In this document: positions 54,201 through 61,694 of the stretch, in pieces | Layout: each line of letters starts with the position of its first letter | How positions within the stretch are numbered: the first letter of the stretch is position 1 | Assembly: GCF_003963535.1 (NCBI RefSeq) | Contig: NZ_CP034539.1 | Span: 124,001-188,000, forward strand | Length of the DNA: 64,000 bases | Origin: Streptomyces cyaneochromogenes | GTDB lineage: Bacteria > Actinomycetota > Actinomycetes > Streptomycetales > Streptomycetaceae | Reading direction: 5' to 3' | Made by a program: the position numbers and the translations under genes | Notes under the pieces: generated by a model | The model's database searches: none | What the model was told of the DNA's origin: nothing | The model's input: the letters and a program-made list of their open reading frames with translations, nothing else

Positions 54201-55017
54201 CACGCGCGGCGGCTGCGAGGTAGCCGCGCAGGCGGCGGCCGGGGAACGCCCAGCCACCCGCCTGGAGTTGGTCATCGGTGAGGGTGCGCAGCCAGGGCTG
54301 GTCGACGTCCCAGACTCCGCTGCTCACTCGCGAACTTACCGCGCGGGCCGCGGACTTGTGCAGCTCCTGGACCTGTTGCGGGCAGCGCGAGAGCAGTGCC
54401 GCGGTGGAAAGGGCGTGCACGCTGCCGGAGTGGTCGGACGTGCAGAGCATTCCGCAGACGGCGCCGGTGCGTTTATTGAGGATCGCGCTGCCGCTATAGC
54501 CCCCACCGATGGGAGGACCCCAGAACCGTTCCAGCAGGCCGGGTCCGTCCGGGTCGCGCGACGAAGGGCCCTGGTAGTCGAGTTCGACCGACTGGCCGCT
54601 ATGGAACATTCCCTCCGGGTGCCCCCGGACCCAGACCCGGTCGCCGTCCCGCAGGTCGTCGTGGAACAGCGCCCAGGGGTCGGCAAGGGCGGCCAGGCCG
54701 CTGGCGTCCGTCACGACTCGCAGAAGGGCCAGGTCGAGGCCCGTGTTCCGGTCGCGGAAGTACAGGGCGGGGGCGGGACGCAGCCGCAGTTCGCGGTCCG
54801 TGCCACCCACCCGGGCGTACACCACTTCCGGGAGTGTTTCAGCGCTGTCCGCGACCACGTGGGCGCACGTCGCCACGGTGCCTGGCGCGATGAGGAAACC
54901 CGTGCCGGATCTTCGCGACGCACCATCGGGTGAACGGATCATCAGCGCCACCGTCGCCGCCGTGAGCAGATCCCGAGTGGTGGTGCTCAGGGCGGTCACG
55001 GCGTCGGCGCGGCCCAT
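51292..55017 (-). CDS. trypsin-like protease fused to NACHT ATPase and HEAT-like repeats
   Basis: 1241 residues from ATG 55017 (MGRADAVTALSTTTRDLL). Residues 15-220 form a trypsin-fold protease with H53 (ATCAHVVAD), D95 (GLDLALL) and S175 (GGGYSGSAIL). A NACHT ATPase follows at about 325-640: Walker A VGGPGAGKSSLL (K340), a low-complexity Gly/Asp insert (355-392), Walker B LVLVDGLDELLA (D454, D457-E458), CVIATRPVPELP and the NACHT-distal FTLQFGERRREALVRVPLMATMLCQLF. The last 500 residues are armadillo/HEAT-like helical repeats (ARALGALRGSGYTESLLSIAAD, AREL/LALRELAAAGDRRAPALLLALA, repeated). It overlaps the Trypco1 gene by 22 bases. It is an NLR-like conflict protein independent of the 44103 cassette; repeats, Walker motifs and protease motifs all differ. 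Confidence 0.9.
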   Translation of the reverse strand: MGRADAVTALSTTTRDLLTAATVALMIRSPDGASRRSGTGFLIAPGTVATCAHVVADSAETLPEVVYARVGGTDRELRLRPAPALYFRDRNTGLDLALLRVVTDASGLAALADPWALFHDDLRDGDRVWVRGHPEGMFHSGQSVELDYQGPSSRDPDGPGLLERFWGPPIGGGYSGSAILNKRTGAVCGMLCTSDHSGSVHALSTAALLSRCPQQVQELHKSAARAVSSRVSSGVWDVDQPWLRTLTDDQLQAGGWAFPGRRLRGYLAAAARAAESHPYPGVAPGNVSPPLSTVYVSQHAHSIQTLTRPDQPDTEERVSAATIIENHMDALAVGGPGAGKSSLLRSFVRECVAGWGDGWAGEEGDQGGGGSGDGADEQSAPQGPGPRPDRTTSTPLLVPVYVQAADLVPDRPLAEALEAGVRADAGRYGPLEAWSAEFFRGPPTTHASWLVLVDGLDELLASEQRQVVLTRLAGIRAADPEGTMYRCVIATRPVPELPTSRSPAWRAAVFDLLPFDTRQLRDFAERWLNALGLPDPERAAEQFTLQFGERRREALVRVPLMATMLCQLFADQPKPPLPTTRHEVYRSFIGLLQSRQYSDTASGIIAQATGAAAKYGTSAVRTVERLPAQVVGLAGELALAWLDGEQLSAVELFAARTEDQRPPDLPEPVWREILRETFRRSGLFTERGGDLVFIHQTLLEFLAAQRVAVDPRRADTELRNVFGRWARRPPPEWRRHDSFTRFLIAAVTERPLLGRALWRCGKGWEGARFIAELVADGIAVAPKSMRRCADTLAAAAKMPECTGFFRRELAQHLRTLGDGRDARILTAVATDPMVSDDDRIMAARALGALRGSGYTESLLSIAADTDVGLFARVEAMQRILEGLDDTSRGRQLLAIVADPVFHDGLRRDVLNALRSADPRGCTELFFSYAQDPELGQNARALALRELAAAGDRRAPALLLALAGESTADSTLRYELMRTLRSTDADRYAELLASYGADSDLDPGTRVTALGELAHTGDKRAADLLASLAAELDADPVGGERVQTTRLRVAEQLAQLHDPRADELFTTLAGDMSVAAPIRLGAAHELQATGHASAADVFAALAADRVLDEHARVAAARALTKAEPGGHSPRLTAILVQLVIDPEMPETARDEAFRLLDWYAAGVHRVQDPRDSHRPRAAKGVLELLTRVANDSNYSRLQRAWAAKAMRNLPHLRRLREGPASWDPAPDTPGGTHQTRTRLPDL

Positions 55018-55385
55018 TCCAGTGCGACCTTGAAGGTGGACCGGGCTGTGGCCTTGCCAAGGACCGCGACGAGCGTGCCGGACTCGACCGCGAACTCGCA
55101 CGCGAACTCGACGGTCGCCTTCTGGCTGCCGGTCTGCTGCAAGCGCGTTCCCACCGCTCTGGCGACCCCCACCAGCGAGTCCAGGGCCTCCTCAAGGGTC
55201 GGCCGCGAAGCCGCGATCTCCTGCTCGTCCGCACCGGCTTGGCCGGACTCCAGCCGCCGCACCGACAGATACAGCGGATGTCCTTCCACTGTCACGGGAA
55301 CCACGGCCGTTTCGTCCCCGGCCGTCGTGTCGGCCCCTGCCCGCTCGTCCAGCACCCCGCGCCTCCCCTTCACCTGCCCACGCAT
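54996..55385 (-). CDS. trypsin-co-occurring domain 1 (CU044_2847-type) protein
   Basis: 129 residues. The core VVPVTVEGHPLYLSVRRLE ... RPTLEEALDSLVGVARAVGTRLQQTGSQKATVEFACEFAVESGTLVAVLGKATARSTFKVALEW is the Trypco1 family pattern, in which a single helix packs on a beta sheet. These small proteins accompany trypsin-NTPase conflict genes. The gene overlaps the following protease-NACHT start by 22 bases, so they are coupled. Its partner cassette at 43.8 kb uses the unrelated Trypco2 instead. Confidence 0.85.
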   Translation of the reverse strand: MRGQVKGRRGVLDERAGADTTAGDETAVVPVTVEGHPLYLSVRRLESGQAGADEQEIAASRPTLEEALDSLVGVARAVGTRLQQTGSQKATVEFACEFAVESGTLVAVLGKATARSTFKVALEWAAPTP

Positions 55386-55407
55386 CGCCCGCGCAGCAGC
55401 GTTCAGC

Positions 55408-55790
55408 CTAGTGATCCCGTCGGTCGTCCGTCGGAAAAGCTGCTCGGATCACTCCCAAGTCCAGCATCGTGTCCGGCACCTTCACGAAGCACACTCCGTC
55501 TTCCGGGTCGATCGCGACCGCGACCGGCCCGCGCAACCAAGCCGACCTTTCCGGCCGCGCCCACCTGAGCACGCACCACGTTCCCGATCTCCACGTGGAT
55601 TGGACTGAACGCGAGGCGCTGCTGCGTGTACCAACCGCCGGAGCCACGAGGGGCCGAGATCGGCTACGACCATGTGTGGCTCGGCACCGCGGCCGAGCTT
55701 CTTCCGCATTCCAGTGGCCGGCCCAAGCACCCGTGGGCGGAGCTGGATAAAGCTGCAGGTCCGACAGAGCAGGGTCATACAGCACCGCCT
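55408..55790 (-). pseudogene. degraded hypothetical gene upstream of Trypco1
   Basis: Coding-like segments lie in three frames: LCRTCSFIQLRPRVLGPATGMRKKLGRG ... MVVADLGP near 55700, IHVEIGNVVRAQVGAAGKVGLVA near 55560, and GPVAVAIDPEDGVCFVKVPDTMLDLGVIRAAF ending at 55408. Joined, they would make a small protein of about 120 residues in the same direction as the Trypco1 cassette. At least two frameshifts. Family not recognised; moderate-to-low certainty. Confidence 0.4.
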
Positions 55791-55855
55791 CGTGGAGACC
55801 CGGGTGAGGGTGCGAGACCCATGGGTTAATGACCGCCGTATGGCCCGGCAACCGC

Positions 55856-56539
55856 TCAGTCCTCGCCCTGGTACTCGTTCTCGGTGCCGTCCACGTCCGC
55901 GATGAGAGCGAACAGCGACCGCTCCGGGGCCACCGGCAGGGACACGGTTCCTTGAGCGGTGCCGTCCATGTTCGTGGCCGTGGCTGTCCAGGGCATCGTC
56001 AGCGTTCCGGACATCGGCCGCTCGGTCACGGCTACGAACAGCGCCAGGTCCTCAGATAGCCCGACTCGCACGTCCTGCGCTGGGAAGACAACCGTCGTCT
56101 CCTCGACCTCGATGTCCCACTGTGACGGCACGACGCTAGGCGCCGCGGCCGTGAACGAGTACGGCAGGAGAGGGTGAGCGATGGGACCGATGTGGAACTT
56201 GTTCACCGGCCCGTAAGGGCGGGGAGCTTTGAGGAGACCGCTCAAAAAGGGCTCCCTTCTGTCCCGATCCTCAGGATCCATGGGAACCAGAGCGAGCATG
56301 CCGTCTGGCATCACGAGCCTTACCTGCACGTCCTTCAGGTGAGTGTGCGTGTTGTTGTGCAGGCGCAACGCAACGCACGGTGCCGCAAGCGCGGCCACTT
56401 CCGGCAGAGTCTGTGGGAGTGCTCCCCGGAGCACCTCCAGGTACAGCTCAACCTCTCTGAGGTACCCGTCACGGCCGCGCGGGTCTGGCCGCGTCCCCAT
56501 CGCGATCTCCGACGCGAGGGTCTGCATCATCTGGTCCAC
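55856..56539 (-). CDS. hypothetical protein next to AlbA_2 gene
   Basis: 227 residues, starting MDQMMQTLASEIAMG at 56539. An N-terminal helical part (YLREVELYLEVLRGALPQTL) is followed by a beta-sandwich-like part (CVALRLHNNTHTHLKDVQVRLVMPDGM ... WDIEVEETTVVFPAQDVRVGLSEDLALFVAVT ... MPWTATATNMDGTAQGTVSLPV). The DGxxxG-type C-terminal sheet resembles ligand-binding immunoglobulin-like folds. No membrane segment or catalytic motif. It follows the AlbA_2-type gene in the same direction after a hairpin; the upstream frame contains a short continuation of coding-like sequence, so the true start could be a little further upstream. Confidence 0.65.
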   Translation of the reverse strand: MDQMMQTLASEIAMGTRPDPRGRDGYLREVELYLEVLRGALPQTLPEVAALAAPCVALRLHNNTHTHLKDVQVRLVMPDGMLALVPMDPEDRDRREPFLSGLLKAPRPYGPVNKFHIGPIAHPLLPYSFTAAAPSVVPSQWDIEVEETTVVFPAQDVRVGLSEDLALFVAVTERPMSGTLTMPWTATATNMDGTAQGTVSLPVAPERSLFALIADVDGTENEYQGED

Positions 56540-56583
56540 AGTGCTGGCGTGGTCCGTAGCGGCAGGCGGCTGACGAGACGCTC

Positions 56584-56628
56584 CCGTTCCGCGTTGATGA
56601 CCTGCTCCAGGACATCAACGCGGAACGG
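56584..56628. repeat. perfect 16-bp inverted repeat at the end of the AlbA_2 gene
   Basis: CCGTTCCGCGTTGATG (56584-56599) and CATCAACGCGGAACGG (56613-56628) flank a 13-base loop. The right arm covers the last codons of the AlbA_2 gene. Read on the minus strand it is a strong RNA hairpin between the two co-directional genes, and could be an attenuator or processing site. Confidence 0.75.
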
Positions 56629-57310
56629 TCATGGGGGTCACCTCGCCCTGCTGCACAGTGAGGGTCAGGTCAAGTGTCTGGTGCTTGCGCAGGAGGCGCT
56701 CGCCGAGGCGGTCGATGTCGGTGGCCCGGGCCCGGTCCGTCCGGCCGGGGCGTCGCACGAAGATCGCCGCTTCGCGGATGGTGTCCTTGTCCTTCGCCTG
56801 GTCCGATTCGCCGCGAGGGGGCGGCGGGATCTCCTTGCGGATGCAGAAGATCGGATCGCCCCAGTTCGGCGGGCTGACGGTGACGATCAGGACCGGCAGC
56901 TGTTCGTGCCCATCCTCGCTGACGTGGACGTAGGTGGTACGCCAGTCGATGCCCTCCCCGACATACGGGGTGATCCACCGCTCCAGCTCAACGCTGTCGA
57001 TCTCTTCAACGCCGTGGTAGCCCTCCGGGTCAACCCCGACGACCAGGAACCCGTATCCCTCCGCGTTGCGCAGGGCGACGTCAGGCTGGCGGTTGGCAAA
57101 GCCGATGATGGCGCGTGCCAGATGGGCACGGGCGCTCTTGTCCGCCTTGTTTCTTGGCCGGAAGTCCAGCGTCGACTTCCATTCCAGCCAGTCCAGCTCG
57201 TCCGCTGCGCTCGCCGCGCGGATCGCTTTCACCAACTCCAGGTAGTGCGAGGCACGTACGGGCGCGCGGCGCGTGTCGAACTCCAAGGCCACTAGCGGGT
57301 CACCCTTCAC
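56615..57310 (-). CDS. AlbA_2/Schlafen-type putative DNA- or RNA-binding protein
   Basis: 231 residues from GTG 57310 behind GAGGGA. The segment LDWLEWKSTLDFRPRNKADKSARAHLARAIIGFANRQPDVALRNAEGYGFLVVGVDPEGYHGVEEIDSVELERWITPYVG is the AlbA_2 fold (Schlafen N-terminal) pattern: an acidic LEWK strand, a helix ending FANR, and a YGFLVVGVD strand. AlbA_2 domains bind nucleic acid, and Schlafen relatives act as nucleases in defence. The C-terminal third (REAAIFVRRPGRTDRARATDIDRLGERLL) is helical. It lies in the conflict-gene cluster. Activity is inferred from fold only. Confidence 0.75.
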   Translation of the reverse strand: MKGDPLVALEFDTRRAPVRASHYLELVKAIRAASAADELDWLEWKSTLDFRPRNKADKSARAHLARAIIGFANRQPDVALRNAEGYGFLVVGVDPEGYHGVEEIDSVELERWITPYVGEGIDWRTTYVHVSEDGHEQLPVLIVTVSPPNWGDPIFCIRKEIPPPPRGESDQAKDKDTIREAAIFVRRPGRTDRARATDIDRLGERLLRKHQTLDLTLTVQQGEVTPMTVPR

Positions 57311-57443
57311 TCACTCCCTCGCAGTATCGCTGCTGACGGGATTGCCGAGCGAGTGCTTTCCCCACGAGCCCGCCCCTAGCCCGTAGACGTCGTCCTCGCG
57401 CGGCCGGTGCCGCAACTGACGATGGGCAGCCCGATCGTTGCCC

Positions 57444-57845
57444 CTACCGTCGCCACGACTGCAGGTGGCGACGCAGCCTGGTCAGCGTCCTTGGCCTGTG
57501 TTCTTTGGTACTTGCGGCTAGCAGACGACGGTCACGATCCCTGTTCTGGACGATTTCTGCCGCCGAGTAGCGCCGGCTCCATCGGACACGGCCGTCATGG
57601 ATCCAGTAGTGCGACCAGCAAGGGAGTGCCCAGTTGCCGACAGAGGGGGTGAGAGACACGTTCTCGCCGTCGTAAGTGATGGCCCATTGTGCTGGGGAGA
57701 GTGGTGTGATGACCTCGTGGCCGCAACCGCAGCAGCAGAGGTGACCGCAGGTGCGGTAGGGGATCGAGACGTACAGCACCCCTGCGTCCATCGTTTTGGG
57801 GAAAGTCTCGGTGAAGACCGGGCGCAGGGTGTCTTGTGCGGTCAC
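57444..57845 (-). CDS. DUF6527 protein (zinc-binding, Ubl-operon partner)
   Basis: 133 residues: MDAGVLYVSIPYRTCGHLCCCGCGHEVITPLSPAQWAITYDGENVSLTPSVGNWALPCWSHYWIHDGRVRW. This is the DUF6527 consensus, with several Cys/His (including HLCCCGCG) that probably bind zinc. By family it is found beside ThiF-type E1 and ubiquitin-like genes. The start codon overlaps the stop of the E1 gene by 4 bases (57842-57845), so it is the last gene of the Ubl operon. It may act as a zinc-containing partner or protease-like subunit; no JAB/MPN motif is visible here, so its biochemical role is unknown. Confidence 0.82.
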   Translation of the reverse strand: MTAQDTLRPVFTETFPKTMDAGVLYVSIPYRTCGHLCCCGCGHEVITPLSPAQWAITYDGENVSLTPSVGNWALPCWSHYWIHDGRVRWSRRYSAAEIVQNRDRDRRLLAASTKEHRPRTLTRLRRHLQSWRR

Positions 57846-59005
57846 GGCAGGTCCTCGTTGGCGATCTCGTTGGTGATCAGCGAGTAGGTGGTGTGGTTCT
57901 CGTCGGTTGCGTCGGCGTAGATACCGATGGAGCGTTTCCAGCGGATCACGGCCAGGACGGCGTTGAGCGCGTTGAGATCCGCGGTCTGGATGTTGCGTGC
58001 GTAGGCGTCGCGTTCGGGGGCCGGCTGGGGGATGCGGTGGCGGGCTGCAGCTCGGCGGCCTGGGAGGCTGGTGGTGACGCGCAGGAGTCCGGTGAGCCGG
58101 CCGTCGATCTCTTCGATGCCCATGCCGACGTCGATGAAGGGTACGTTGTGTGCTTCGAGCCAGTCGATGATCATCGGTTTGCTCGCCGCGTCGTCGGAGG
58201 CAAGGAACACGAACGTGGCCCCGGTGAGCAGGTCGAGGTTGTCCTCGTCGAGGTATTGCGCGCAGGCGGACACACCTCGGTGCATGTTCGCGTAGACCGA
58301 GGCAAGGTAGGTGGCCTTGGGCGGGCGGTCACGCAGGGTGTCGAGGGTGGGGGCACCGGGGGCCCGGAAGGCGTTGTGGTTGTCGAAGGTGTCGCCGTCG
58401 ATGAGGAGGATCGAGTCGACCTCGGTCTTGGCGACCTGGTCGAGGATGTAGCTTCCGCTGCCTCCGAGGCCGACGATCACGATGCGGTGGCCTCGAAATC
58501 GGCGGTTGACGGCCGCGATACCGGCTCGGGAGGTGGCGGTGTCGCGGTAGGTGAAGGGGCTGTCGTCCTCGGTCTCCTGCCATGCGGCGCCGGGGGTGGC
58601 CGTGGCGTCGAGTGCGTGTGCCTGGTCGGCGATGATCCTCGCGTACGCGGTGATCTTCGTGTACTCGTCGGGGTAGCCGTCGGGGCTGGGTTTGCTGGAG
58701 AGCATGAAGTTCGCCTGCATGCCCTCGGCGATCATCCGGGTCTCCGGATTAGCGAGGGGCAGGGGGCGGCCGTGCTCGTCGCAGGGGGTGGAGCCGCTGA
58801 ACCAGATGCGGTGGTCGGTTCCGGAGACCAGGCGGTCCCCGCTGATGGTCACGGGGTAGGCGAGGAAGCCGTGTTCGAGGGTGCGGTTCTCGGTGACGTA
58901 CGGGATGTGCCGGACGATGATGTGGCCTGCGTGGACGACCACGTCGTAGCCGTCGTCGAGGAGGCGGGCGAGGTCGGGGTCACGAGCGGGATGTGCGGTA
59001 GGCAT
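57842..59005 (-). CDS. ThiF/E1-type adenylyltransferase with N-terminal E2-like domain
   Basis: 387 residues. Residues 1-165 (MPTAHPARDPDLARLLDDGYDVVVHAGHIIVRHIPYV ... RIIADQAHALDATATPG) form a separate domain that often precedes ThiF in this class and may be E2-like. Residues 165-387 are the Rossmann-type E1: HRIVIVGLGGSGSYILDQ (GLGGSGS at 179-185) and LIDGDTFDNHN (D203, D205, N209), which bind ATP and the C-terminus to be activated. A candidate catalytic Cys is C248 (SACAQYLD), but the position differs from ubiquitin E1, and no CxxC zinc motif is seen. It overlaps the Ubl gene by 26 bases upstream. It probably adenylates the multiubiquitin-type protein encoded just before it. Confidence 0.85.
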   Translation of the reverse strand: MPTAHPARDPDLARLLDDGYDVVVHAGHIIVRHIPYVTENRTLEHGFLAYPVTISGDRLVSGTDHRIWFSGSTPCDEHGRPLPLANPETRMIAEGMQANFMLSSKPSPDGYPDEYTKITAYARIIADQAHALDATATPGAAWQETEDDSPFTYRDTATSRAGIAAVNRRFRGHRIVIVGLGGSGSYILDQVAKTEVDSILLIDGDTFDNHNAFRAPGAPTLDTLRDRPPKATYLASVYANMHRGVSACAQYLDEDNLDLLTGATFVFLASDDAASKPMIIDWLEAHNVPFIDVGMGIEEIDGRLTGLLRVTTSLPGRRAAARHRIPQPAPERDAYARNIQTADLNALNAVLAVIRWKRSIGIYADATDENHTTYSLITNEIANEDLP

Positions 59006-59240
59006 CGAAGACCATCCCCTTCTTGACTCTGACGCTGTGGCCGGCGGTGAGGCTGCCCGTTCCGTGGCCCTCGTGGCCGCGGCTGTAGCGGACGGTGTAG
59101 ATGTCCTGGTCGTTCGGCGGCTCGCCGGGGTAGGCCAGGTCGACGACCTGCTCGAAGGCGATCTCCTTTGCCTCCCAGGTGTGCGGTCGGGCGTTGACGA
59201 TGATCGTGACGGGCGCGGGCCCGCGGCTGTCCTGGGGCAT
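58980..59240 (-). CDS. multiubiquitin-type ubiquitin-like protein
   Basis: 86 residues from ATG 59240 with GGGAGG 4-5 bases upstream. The pattern VTIIVNARPHTWEAKEIAFEQVVDLAYPG ... YTVRYSRGHEGHGTGSLTAGHSVRVKKGMVFDAYRTSRS is the bacterial multiubiquitin/Ubl fold with one repeat. It has no C-terminal GG; it ends YRTSRS, so activation by the E1 would need a different terminus or trimming. It is co-operonic with E1 (26-base overlap) and DUF6527. Confidence 0.82.
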   Translation of the reverse strand: MPQDSRGPAPVTIIVNARPHTWEAKEIAFEQVVDLAYPGEPPNDQDIYTVRYSRGHEGHGTGSLTAGHSVRVKKGMVFDAYRTSRS

Positions 59241-59357
59241 AGGTCCTCCCGGAGTGAGGGTGCCGTGTGTTGGCCCGGGAGTGCCTCGGGCGGGGCTGGG
59301 GCGTCTGCCGCGCCGCCGGAGGGGCGGCGCGCCAGACAGTCGTGTTGTGGTGGCGGG

Positions 59358-59642
59358 TCAGCGCCGGGGAAGGGCGAGGAGGTTGTTGGTCCACACGCCG
59401 TCGGCGTGGGTACGCAGGTACTTCTCGCCTCGGGTGGGCGTCACCACGGCGACTTCCGTGCGGTGCCCGGCTCGGTCGCTGGTGTAGGCCTTGCCGGCCT
59501 GGTTCTCGATCCAGTCGACGATCTGTGCCCGCGTGTTGTTGCCGGTCTTGCCGGACGCCTGCTCGGTCCACCACAGGTGGATGATGTGTTCGTGCATGGT
59601 GTCGCCGGTCGACAGGCGCACCGCGGTGATCTGGATAGCCAT
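59358..59642 (-). CDS. DUF3892 protein
   Basis: 94 residues: MAIQITAVRLSTGDTMHEHIIHLWWTEQASGKTGNNTRAQIVDWIENQAGKAYTSD ... VAVVTPTRGEKYLRTHADGVWTNNLLALP. This is the complete DUF3892 consensus, a small alpha/beta domain often found beside Ubl/E1 or other conflict genes, role unknown. It starts at ATG 59642 with AGGA upstream. It is 117 bases before the Ubl gene in the same direction and probably belongs to the same transcription unit. Confidence 0.82.
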   Translation of the reverse strand: MAIQITAVRLSTGDTMHEHIIHLWWTEQASGKTGNNTRAQIVDWIENQAGKAYTSDRAGHRTEVAVVTPTRGEKYLRTHADGVWTNNLLALPRR

Positions 59643-59789
59643 CGTTCTGTTCCTGCCGGCGAGGTTCCGACGGCGCCCGCGGCCGGCGCCCGGGCTCCGT
59701 GATCACCCCTGGATGGGGTGCTTCGCCTGGGACGGACGACGTAACTCGCGGGTAGGGGTGATCGCCGTGCAGATGGGGGTGGCGAGGCG

Positions 59790-60815
59790 TCAGTCGCAGT
59801 CGAGACAGCGGTCGCTGTCTGCAGAGAACATCGAGGGCGGGTGCAGGGTGAAGCAGCCTGGGCAGAGGCGTTCGGGGACGCGGGGCGGGCAGGAGCAGCG
59901 GCCGCATTCGGGGCACGGGGGAATGTGGCAGCGCTGGCAGGCGGGGTCGAAGGAGTGGTACTCCTCGCTGCAGTTCGCGCAGATGTAGTCGCGTGCCTGG
60001 GGGCCGGTGTCGGGGGTGGGTGGGGTGAAGGCGCGCCAGGGGGCGGAGTCGGTGACGAGGACTGCGACGAGGTAGCCGTCCATGGGCGCGGTGTCGGTGT
60101 GCAGTTCCCGTCCGAGGATGCCGTCGCGGTAGCGGACCTGTGTCAGCCCTCGTGCGTGGCCGGAGCCGGACAGTGCGCGGTCGATGACGGCTACGTCGCC
60201 TTGGAAACTGCCGCGCCGCAGAGGCGGCAGGCCGTAGGAGGCGGCGAAGGCGAGGTGTCCCAACGGGTCCAGGAGGAGGATGTGTCCGGAGGCGGGAAGA
60301 TGCTGGGCGGCTCGTACGCAGACTGCCATGCGGGAGGCGTTGCTCGCCTGCCACAGCTGGGTGATCGCCGAGGCGGTGGGTCCTTTGGCGTCCAGGTGCT
60401 GGTTGACGAGGGGCGTGGGAAGCAGGATCTCGGCGGCGAACGCGTCGCACGCTGCATCCTCCAGCAGGAGGCCGCCGTCGGATTCCCTGCCGAAGGGCTC
60501 CATGAGGGCGAAGCTGTTCTTCTGCAGGTGGTGGCCCAGTTCGTGCAGGGCGGTGAAATCCCGCCGTGCGCGGCTGACGGACGTGGCGACGGACAGGTGC
60601 GGTGGCGGGCCGAAGTCGTACGCTCCGGCGACGCTGCACCCTTGTTCCACCAGATTCTCGTCGACCTCCAGGACGGTCAGCTCGGGCCAGGTTTTCAGCT
60701 CTGCCAGGGCGCCTTGTGCCAGGCGCTCGACCGCGCCGGGACGAGCCGCTTCGAGTTCCTGGATCATCGCAGCGGCCTGGGTCCGGGCGGCATCGGCGCG
60801 CACGTAGTTGACCAC
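59790..60815 (-). CDS. ImmA/IrrE-family metallopeptidase with zinc ribbons
   Basis: 341 residues starting at GTG 60815 behind a G-rich ribosome site. The COG2856 peptidase core holds HELGHH (H91, E92, H95) and the distal zinc ligand in EDAACDAFAAEILLP. After residue about 270 a series of CxxC pairs (CANC, CQRC, CPECGRC, CPGC, CLDC) indicates several zinc ribbons not usual for the family. ImmA/IrrE peptidases cleave XRE repressors in response to damage or phage. It follows the HTH-type gene (60831-61694) by 15 bases, the classic regulator/protease order. It may control the downstream Ubl operon. Inference for the target; the fold is clear. Confidence 0.9.
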   Translation of the reverse strand: MVNYVRADAARTQAAAMIQELEAARPGAVERLAQGALAELKTWPELTVLEVDENLVEQGCSVAGAYDFGPPPHLSVATSVSRARRDFTALHELGHHLQKNSFALMEPFGRESDGGLLLEDAACDAFAAEILLPTPLVNQHLDAKGPTASAITQLWQASNASRMAVCVRAAQHLPASGHILLLDPLGHLAFAASYGLPPLRRGSFQGDVAVIDRALSGSGHARGLTQVRYRDGILGRELHTDTAPMDGYLVAVLVTDSAPWRAFTPPTPDTGPQARDYICANCSEEYHSFDPACQRCHIPPCPECGRCSCPPRVPERLCPGCFTLHPPSMFSADSDRCLDCD

Positions 60816-60830
60816 GCGGTGTACCCCCCT

Positions 60831-61694
60831 TTATTCGCCCAGCCGCAGTTCGAAGTAGCGGTCCGTGCGTGCCATCCAGCTCGGCTGCGTGCGGTCGTCG
60901 TCGCGTGCCGCGAGCGTGTAGATACCGTAGGCGGCGCGCAGCCGGGCGTCGCGTTCGGTCTCGTCGTGCTGGGCAGCGAGCGCCTTCACCTGCTTGCGGC
61001 GCAAGGGACGGTTCAGTTCGTGCACGACGGCGGACGGCAAGGCAGGGTTGGCCGCGAGCAGCTGGCTGGCCGGCTGCTCGAGGCGATCGGCTAGCGTGGC
61101 TGCCTGGTCGGCGGTCAGTGCCAGTTGCCCCCTCCAGACGGCGAGCGCCTGAGGCGGCGGCAGTTTCAGTTCGGCCCCGAGCTGTGGGGCGGTGATGCCG
61201 TGGTCACGAAACAGCTGGTTGAGGCCTCCCGAGCCTTGGGGAGCCCACTGCGCAGAGGCAAAGAGCGCTAGCTGGTCGGCCAGGACTCCGCGATATTCGA
61301 TGGCCGGCGCGGACAAGCCCGTACTGCTCCCCCACCGCGTGCCGGGCACGGCGTCGGCGAGCGTACGGGCGGTGAGGGCGGGAGGGCGGTTGGTCAGCTC
61401 GCTGACCTGCCCGTCCAGCACACACCACGGAAGGGTGGCTTCCAGGCCCCACCACAGGGCCAGTGGCTGTTCGAGGGTGGTCGCCTGGGCGGGCAGGAGC
61501 AGGGTGTCGGGGTCGGCGTACCGTTCGAAGGAGGCTGGCACGGCGCGCAGGATGTCATCGTCGCCGGCCGCCGTGATCAGCAGCAGCTGGATGGTGTCGT
61601 CCCATACTGCGCGCCAGATCTGGCCGGGCTGCGGGTCCTGGGACCGTCTGCTTGGGGGTGGGGCCGGAATGGTTCCAGCGGGTGATACCGACAC
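60831..61694 (-). CDS. HTH-containing partner of ImmA/IrrE
   Basis: 287 residues, GTG 61694. The N-terminal half (PQPGQIWRAVWDDTIQLLLITAAGDDDILRAVPASFERYADPDTLLLP ... QPLALWWGLEATLPWCVLDGQ) is a beta-rich domain. The segment LNQLFRDHGITAPQLGAELKLPPPQALAVWRGQLALTADQAATLADRLEQPASQLLAA is helix-turn-helix-like. The C-terminus is helical and charged. By position, directly before an ImmA/IrrE peptidase, it is the likely substrate/repressor. The start overlaps the 61555 gene by 140 bases, so either that gene is longer than real or the two are one gene split by a frameshift near 61690. Confidence 0.7.
   Translation of the reverse strand: MSVSPAGTIPAPPPSRRSQDPQPGQIWRAVWDDTIQLLLITAAGDDDILRAVPASFERYADPDTLLLPAQATTLEQPLALWWGLEATLPWCVLDGQVSELTNRPPALTARTLADAVPGTRWGSSTGLSAPAIEYRGVLADQLALFASAQWAPQGSGGLNQLFRDHGITAPQLGAELKLPPPQALAVWRGQLALTADQAATLADRLEQPASQLLAANPALPSAVVHELNRPLRRKQVKALAAQHDETERDARLRAAYGIYTLAARDDDRTQPSWMARTDRYFELRLGE

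Noticed and set aside
57836..59026. 396-residue plus frame opposite the E1 gene
   Set aside because: Valine/glycine-rich shadow; the minus frame shows the ThiF motifs.
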